The notes beneath the pieces are model-generated. The model did no database searches, was not told where the DNA came from, and was given only the letters and a program-made list of their open reading frames with translations. A program made the position numbers and the translations under genes. From contig CANREL010000001.1 of assembly GCA_947629655.1 (NCBI GenBank), positions 62,001 through 126,000 of the forward strand: a stretch of 64,000 nucleotides of DNA. Reading direction: 5' to 3'. Shown here one piece after another: positions 61,552-64,000 of the stretch; the stretch's first letter is position 1; every line of letters begins with the position of its first letter. Source of the DNA: an uncultured Bacilli bacterium. GTDB taxonomy: Bacteria > Bacillota_I > Bacilli_A > RF39 > UBA660.

Positions 61552-61593
61552 GCATTAAATATGCTAGAATTAAGTAAGATAGAGGGTGTTGCT

Positions 61594-62190
61594 ATGAATA
61601 AAGATGAAAAGAAAGAAGAAAAAAAAGAACAAAAAGAAAAAGCTTTAAAGAAAAGTGCTGATAAAAAGCCAAAGGAACCAATTGATCGCCAAGACATATT
61701 ATGTTATGTCGGCAGTTTTATATTTGCTTTTTTAGCTATCTTGCCATTTTTGATGCGTACGTTTGATGCCAATTATGAAATGGGACGTGATGAAGATTCT
61801 CAAAATGAAGAATCTAGAAAAGAAGTTAAGATAAGTACTCTTAATTGTAATAAGACTGTTGAAGAAGAGGGCTATTCATACAAAACTGAAATTGCTAGTT
61901 CATTTACTAATAATTATGTATCGAGTACAACTATTACCTATGAAGTAACGATGGATCCAGCTTATAACATTGCTTTTGAAGATGTTGAAATACCTGAATA
62001 TACGACTATTTCAGAAATTAATTCACCAGGAATAGGAAGAAGTCTTAATGAACATATATACACTTTAAAAATAGATTATAATTTGGATCAAACATTGCGT
62101 AATAATGAATTATTAGATGCTCATAATAAATTATTTGATGTTCAAAGAAGTAACTATGAGGGAAATGGTTATATATGCATTTCTGGATAA
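61594..62190 (+). CDS. Single-pass membrane protein of unknown function
   Basis: This 198-aa protein has a highly charged Lys/Glu N-terminal tail (1-33), one membrane helix (about 36-55, CYVGSFIFAFLAILPFLM), and an extracellular beta-type domain (about 75-198) with two Cys (Cys82 region and GYICISG at the end) that might form a disulfide. ATG 61594 fits RBS AGAGGGTG; the frame from 61516 covers the tig terminator. It is close to the phosphohexomutase gene and probably in the same transcript. Function unknown. Confidence 0.7.
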   Translation: MNKDEKKEEKKEQKEKALKKSADKKPKEPIDRQDILCYVGSFIFAFLAILPFLMRTFDANYEMGRDEDSQNEESRKEVKISTLNCNKTVEEEGYSYKTEIASSFTNNYVSSTTITYEVTMDPAYNIAFEDVEIPEYTTISEINSPGIGRSLNEHIYTLKIDYNLDQTLRNNELLDAHNKLFDVQRSNYEGNGYICISG

Positions 62191-62202
62191 TGAGGTGAAG
62201 TT

Positions 62203-63579
62203 ATGAAATTGACAAATTATATAAATAAATATATTTTCCGTGGATATGATATTCGTGGTAAATATCCAAGTGATTTAAATGAAGATGTTGCCTATACTAT
62301 TGGAAGAAGTTATGGTACGTACATAAAAAAGTTTAATCAATCAAAATGTGTCGTTGGTCATGACAATAGATATTCATATCAAGAGCTTACTAAAGCGTTA
62401 GTTACAGGAATATTAGATTCAGGAATGGATGTTGTCTATTTGGATTTGGTGACGACACCAATGTATTACTACGCTCAAATAAAATTGGGAATACCTGCTG
62501 GTGTCATGGTTACCGCTAGTCATAATCCCAAAGATGAAAATGGTTTTAAATTTTCTTTAGATGAACGTGGAAATGCTAAAGGTGAAATGATACAAGAATT
62601 CTTAGATTTTACTATGCGTCAAGAATTTGATGAAGGCTTGGGAACTTTGAGTGACTATGATATAAGAGATGAATATATCGAACTATTTAAAAATAGTTTA
62701 GATTTTGGAAATCGAAGAATAAAGGTAGTATTTGATCCAGGTAATGGAACGACTACTTCAATAATAGATGATGTCTTCAAAAATTTTCCTATTGATTATG
62801 AAGTAATTTGTGGTGAATCAGACCCAACTTTCCCTAATCATCACCCTGATCCATGTGTTGAAAAGAATCTTGATATGTTAAAAGAAAAAGTCTTAGAGAC
62901 AAAAGCTGATTTGGGATTAGGTTTTGATGGTGATGGTGATCGCTTGGGTGTCGTCGATCAAAATGGTAATTATATCGCTACTGATAAATATATGGTCATC
63001 ATCATTCGTGATATCTTTGACAAAGTCAAAAACAAAAAATTCTTATGTGATGTCAAATGTTCACGAATAGTGGAAGATGAAGTTAAAAAACTTGGTGGTG
63101 AACTCATCTGTTATCGCACTGGTAACTCATATACTAAAGCTAAAGTAAAAGATGACGATCTACCTTTTGGCGGTGAACTGTCTGGTCATGTTTACTTCCG
63201 TGATCGTTGGCCAGGATTTGATTCAGGATTATATGCTGGTTTGCGATTAATTGAAATACTTAGTAAGACTAATAAAAAAGTGAGTGAACTCCTAACAGGT
63301 ATAACTGATTATTATTCAACAGAAGAACTAAAGTTTTCATCAGCTGATGACGTCAAAGCTAGTGTCGTTGAGAAAGTAATCGCTTATTGCCAAGAAAAAA
63401 ATTATGATATCAATACTATTGATGGTGTCAGAGTTAATTTTGAAGATGGTTGGGCTCTAGTGAGATTCAGTAATACTGGTCCCAATATAACAGCGCGATT
63501 TGAAGCTAAAACTCCTGAGAGATTAGAAGAATTAAAAACAGAATTCATAGATTTAATAAATAAAAATAATGTTCAATAA
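62203..63579 (+). CDS. Phosphomannomutase/phosphoglucomutase (alpha-D-phosphohexomutase family)
   Basis: This 458-aa enzyme interconverts hexose-6-P and hexose-1-P, feeding cell-envelope sugar synthesis. It shows the N-terminal YIFRGYDIRGKYPSDLNED, the phospho-serine loop VTASHNPKDENGFKF (about 104-118), the metal-binding GFDGDGDRLGVVD (about 244-256), the sugar-binding GELSGHVYFRDRW (about 324), and the C-terminal phosphate-binding RFSNTGPNITARFE. RBS GAGGTGA. PMM versus PGM versus dual activity cannot be decided from sequence. Confidence 0.93.
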   Translation: MKLTNYINKYIFRGYDIRGKYPSDLNEDVAYTIGRSYGTYIKKFNQSKCVVGHDNRYSYQELTKALVTGILDSGMDVVYLDLVTTPMYYYAQIKLGIPAGVMVTASHNPKDENGFKFSLDERGNAKGEMIQEFLDFTMRQEFDEGLGTLSDYDIRDEYIELFKNSLDFGNRRIKVVFDPGNGTTTSIIDDVFKNFPIDYEVICGESDPTFPNHHPDPCVEKNLDMLKEKVLETKADLGLGFDGDGDRLGVVDQNGNYIATDKYMVIIIRDIFDKVKNKKFLCDVKCSRIVEDEVKKLGGELICYRTGNSYTKAKVKDDDLPFGGELSGHVYFRDRWPGFDSGLYAGLRLIEILSKTNKKVSELLTGITDYYSTEELKFSSADDVKASVVEKVIAYCQEKNYDINTIDGVRVNFEDGWALVRFSNTGPNITARFEAKTPERLEELKTEFIDLINKNNVQ

Positions 63580-63598
63580 TTGACATTATTTTTTATTT
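63565..63598 (+). terminator. Terminator after the phosphohexomutase gene
   Basis: AATAATGT (63565-63572) / ACATTATT (63583-63590), then TTTTATTT. Confidence 0.75.
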
Positions 63599-63616
63599 AA
63601 AGTAGGAATTGTTTGG

Positions 63617-63645
63617 TTGACAAATTAATATTTTATTAGTATAAG
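63617..63645 (+). promoter_or_regulatory. Sigma-A promoter for topA
   Basis: TTGACA (63617-63622) and TATAAG (63640-63645) with 17-base spacing, 22 bases before the ATG. Confidence 0.75.
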
Positions 63646-63667
63646 TATTTAGTGAGGATGTGATTGA

Positions 63668-64000
63668 ATGGCTAAGAATTTAGTGATAGTGGAGTCACCT
63701 AGCAAAAGTAGGACCATTGAAAAATATTTAGGAAAAGATTTTAAAGTAGTTTCATCTAAAGGTCATATAAGAGATTTAGCAACAACTGGTAAGTATGGCC
63801 TAGGTGTTGATATAGAGAATAATTTTAAACCGAATTACGTCGCTGTCGATGGAAAGAAGAAACTCATCGATGATTTAAAAAAAGAAGTAAAAAGTCATGA
63901 AAAAATATATCTTGCAACCGACCCTGACCGTGAAGGAGAAGCAATATCATGGCATTTAAAAGACACTTTAGGAATAAAAGATAATGATTATGAACGTGTT
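63668..64000 (+). CDS. topA: DNA topoisomerase I, 5' end (cut by the right edge)
   Basis: TopA relaxes negative supercoils. The first 111 codons are visible, reading to the right edge without a stop. They show the TOPRIM opening KNLVIVESPSKSRTIEKYLG (residues 3-22), the KGHIRDLATTG loop, and LATDPDREGEAISWHL near 83-98, with the DPDRE of the active-site TOPRIM domain. ATG 63668 has GAGG 10-14 bases upstream, and an in-frame stop just before it rules out a longer start. The tyrosine domain lies outside the window. Confidence 0.95.
   Translation, partial: MAKNLVIVESPSKSRTIEKYLGKDFKVVSSKGHIRDLATTGKYGLGVDIENNFKPNYVAVDGKKKLIDDLKKEVKSHEKIYLATDPDREGEAISWHLKDTLGIKDNDYERV

Overview
This is an A+T-rich chromosomal window from a Gram-positive, Bacilli-type member of the Bacillota, read with the standard genetic code (TGA is a frequent stop). 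It has several Bacillus subtilis-like gene orders: ftsA-ftsZ, ftsK-ymfF-ymfH, dnaG-rpoD-trmK, spoVID/ysxE-like genes before valS, and ireB-ruvX-DUF1292-mltG-trmR-trhP1-trhP2...greA. It also has both firmicute replicative polymerases (PolC and DnaE), a valine T-box, and RBS- and promoter-type signals typical of low-GC Gram-positives. Peptidoglycan, lipoprotein and sporulation-linked genes argue against a wall-less mollicute. An uncultured gut-type Bacilli lineage (RF39 or Erysipelotrichia-like) is my guess, not something the sequence proves.

Layout. 1-585: end of a putative peptide-export operon with two double-glycine-leader peptides. 590-11205: cell division and chromosome segregation (ftsA, ftsZ, ftsK, sepF, a divIVA-like gene), two M16 peptidase-family proteins, a HerA-type ATPase, and rpmB on the minus strand. 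11402-21767: replication, with dnaE and polC only about 1.7 kb apart; PolC is 1897 aa, much longer than usual, and carries several inserted segments. 21808-24400: an uncharacterised two-gene unit. 24431-27988: dnaG-rpoD-trmK. 28044-29703: a SpoVID-like LysM protein and a YsxE/CotS-like protein. 29990-31663: a prepilin-like protein with two repeated beta modules. 31690-35231: T-box(Val)-HD hydrolase-valS. 35292-38919: a small HTH gene, fmt, three tRNAs and gltX. 39-44 kb: membrane-anchored proteins, an NfeD/stomatin pair, DUF4186, tRNA-Glu(CTC) and a YlmC/YmxH PRC-barrel gene. 44363-45827: purA (minus) behind a possible leader peptide and hairpin. 45.8-56.4 kb: lspA, a rluD-type synthase, a rhomboid protease, then the ireB...greA cluster, interrupted by two tandem P-loop paralogues. 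56.5-60.2 kb: a giant HD-domain protein and a small coiled-coil protein. 60.2-64 kb: tig, a membrane protein, a phosphohexomutase, and the start of topA cut by the right edge.

Nearly all genes lie on the plus strand; rpmB, DUF4186 and purA (plus possibly two short ORFs) are reversed. The genes are tightly packed: no stretch longer than 300 bases lacks a gene, and the largest gaps hold the T-box leader, tRNAs or divergent promoters. I saw no insertion sequence, prophage, CRISPR array or rRNA. The most unusual items are the cadherin-like beta-sandwich and winged-helix-like inserts in PolC, the tandem P-loop pair inside a tRNA wobble-modification cluster, the prepilin with duplicated modules, the sporulation-type gene pair, and the purA leader.
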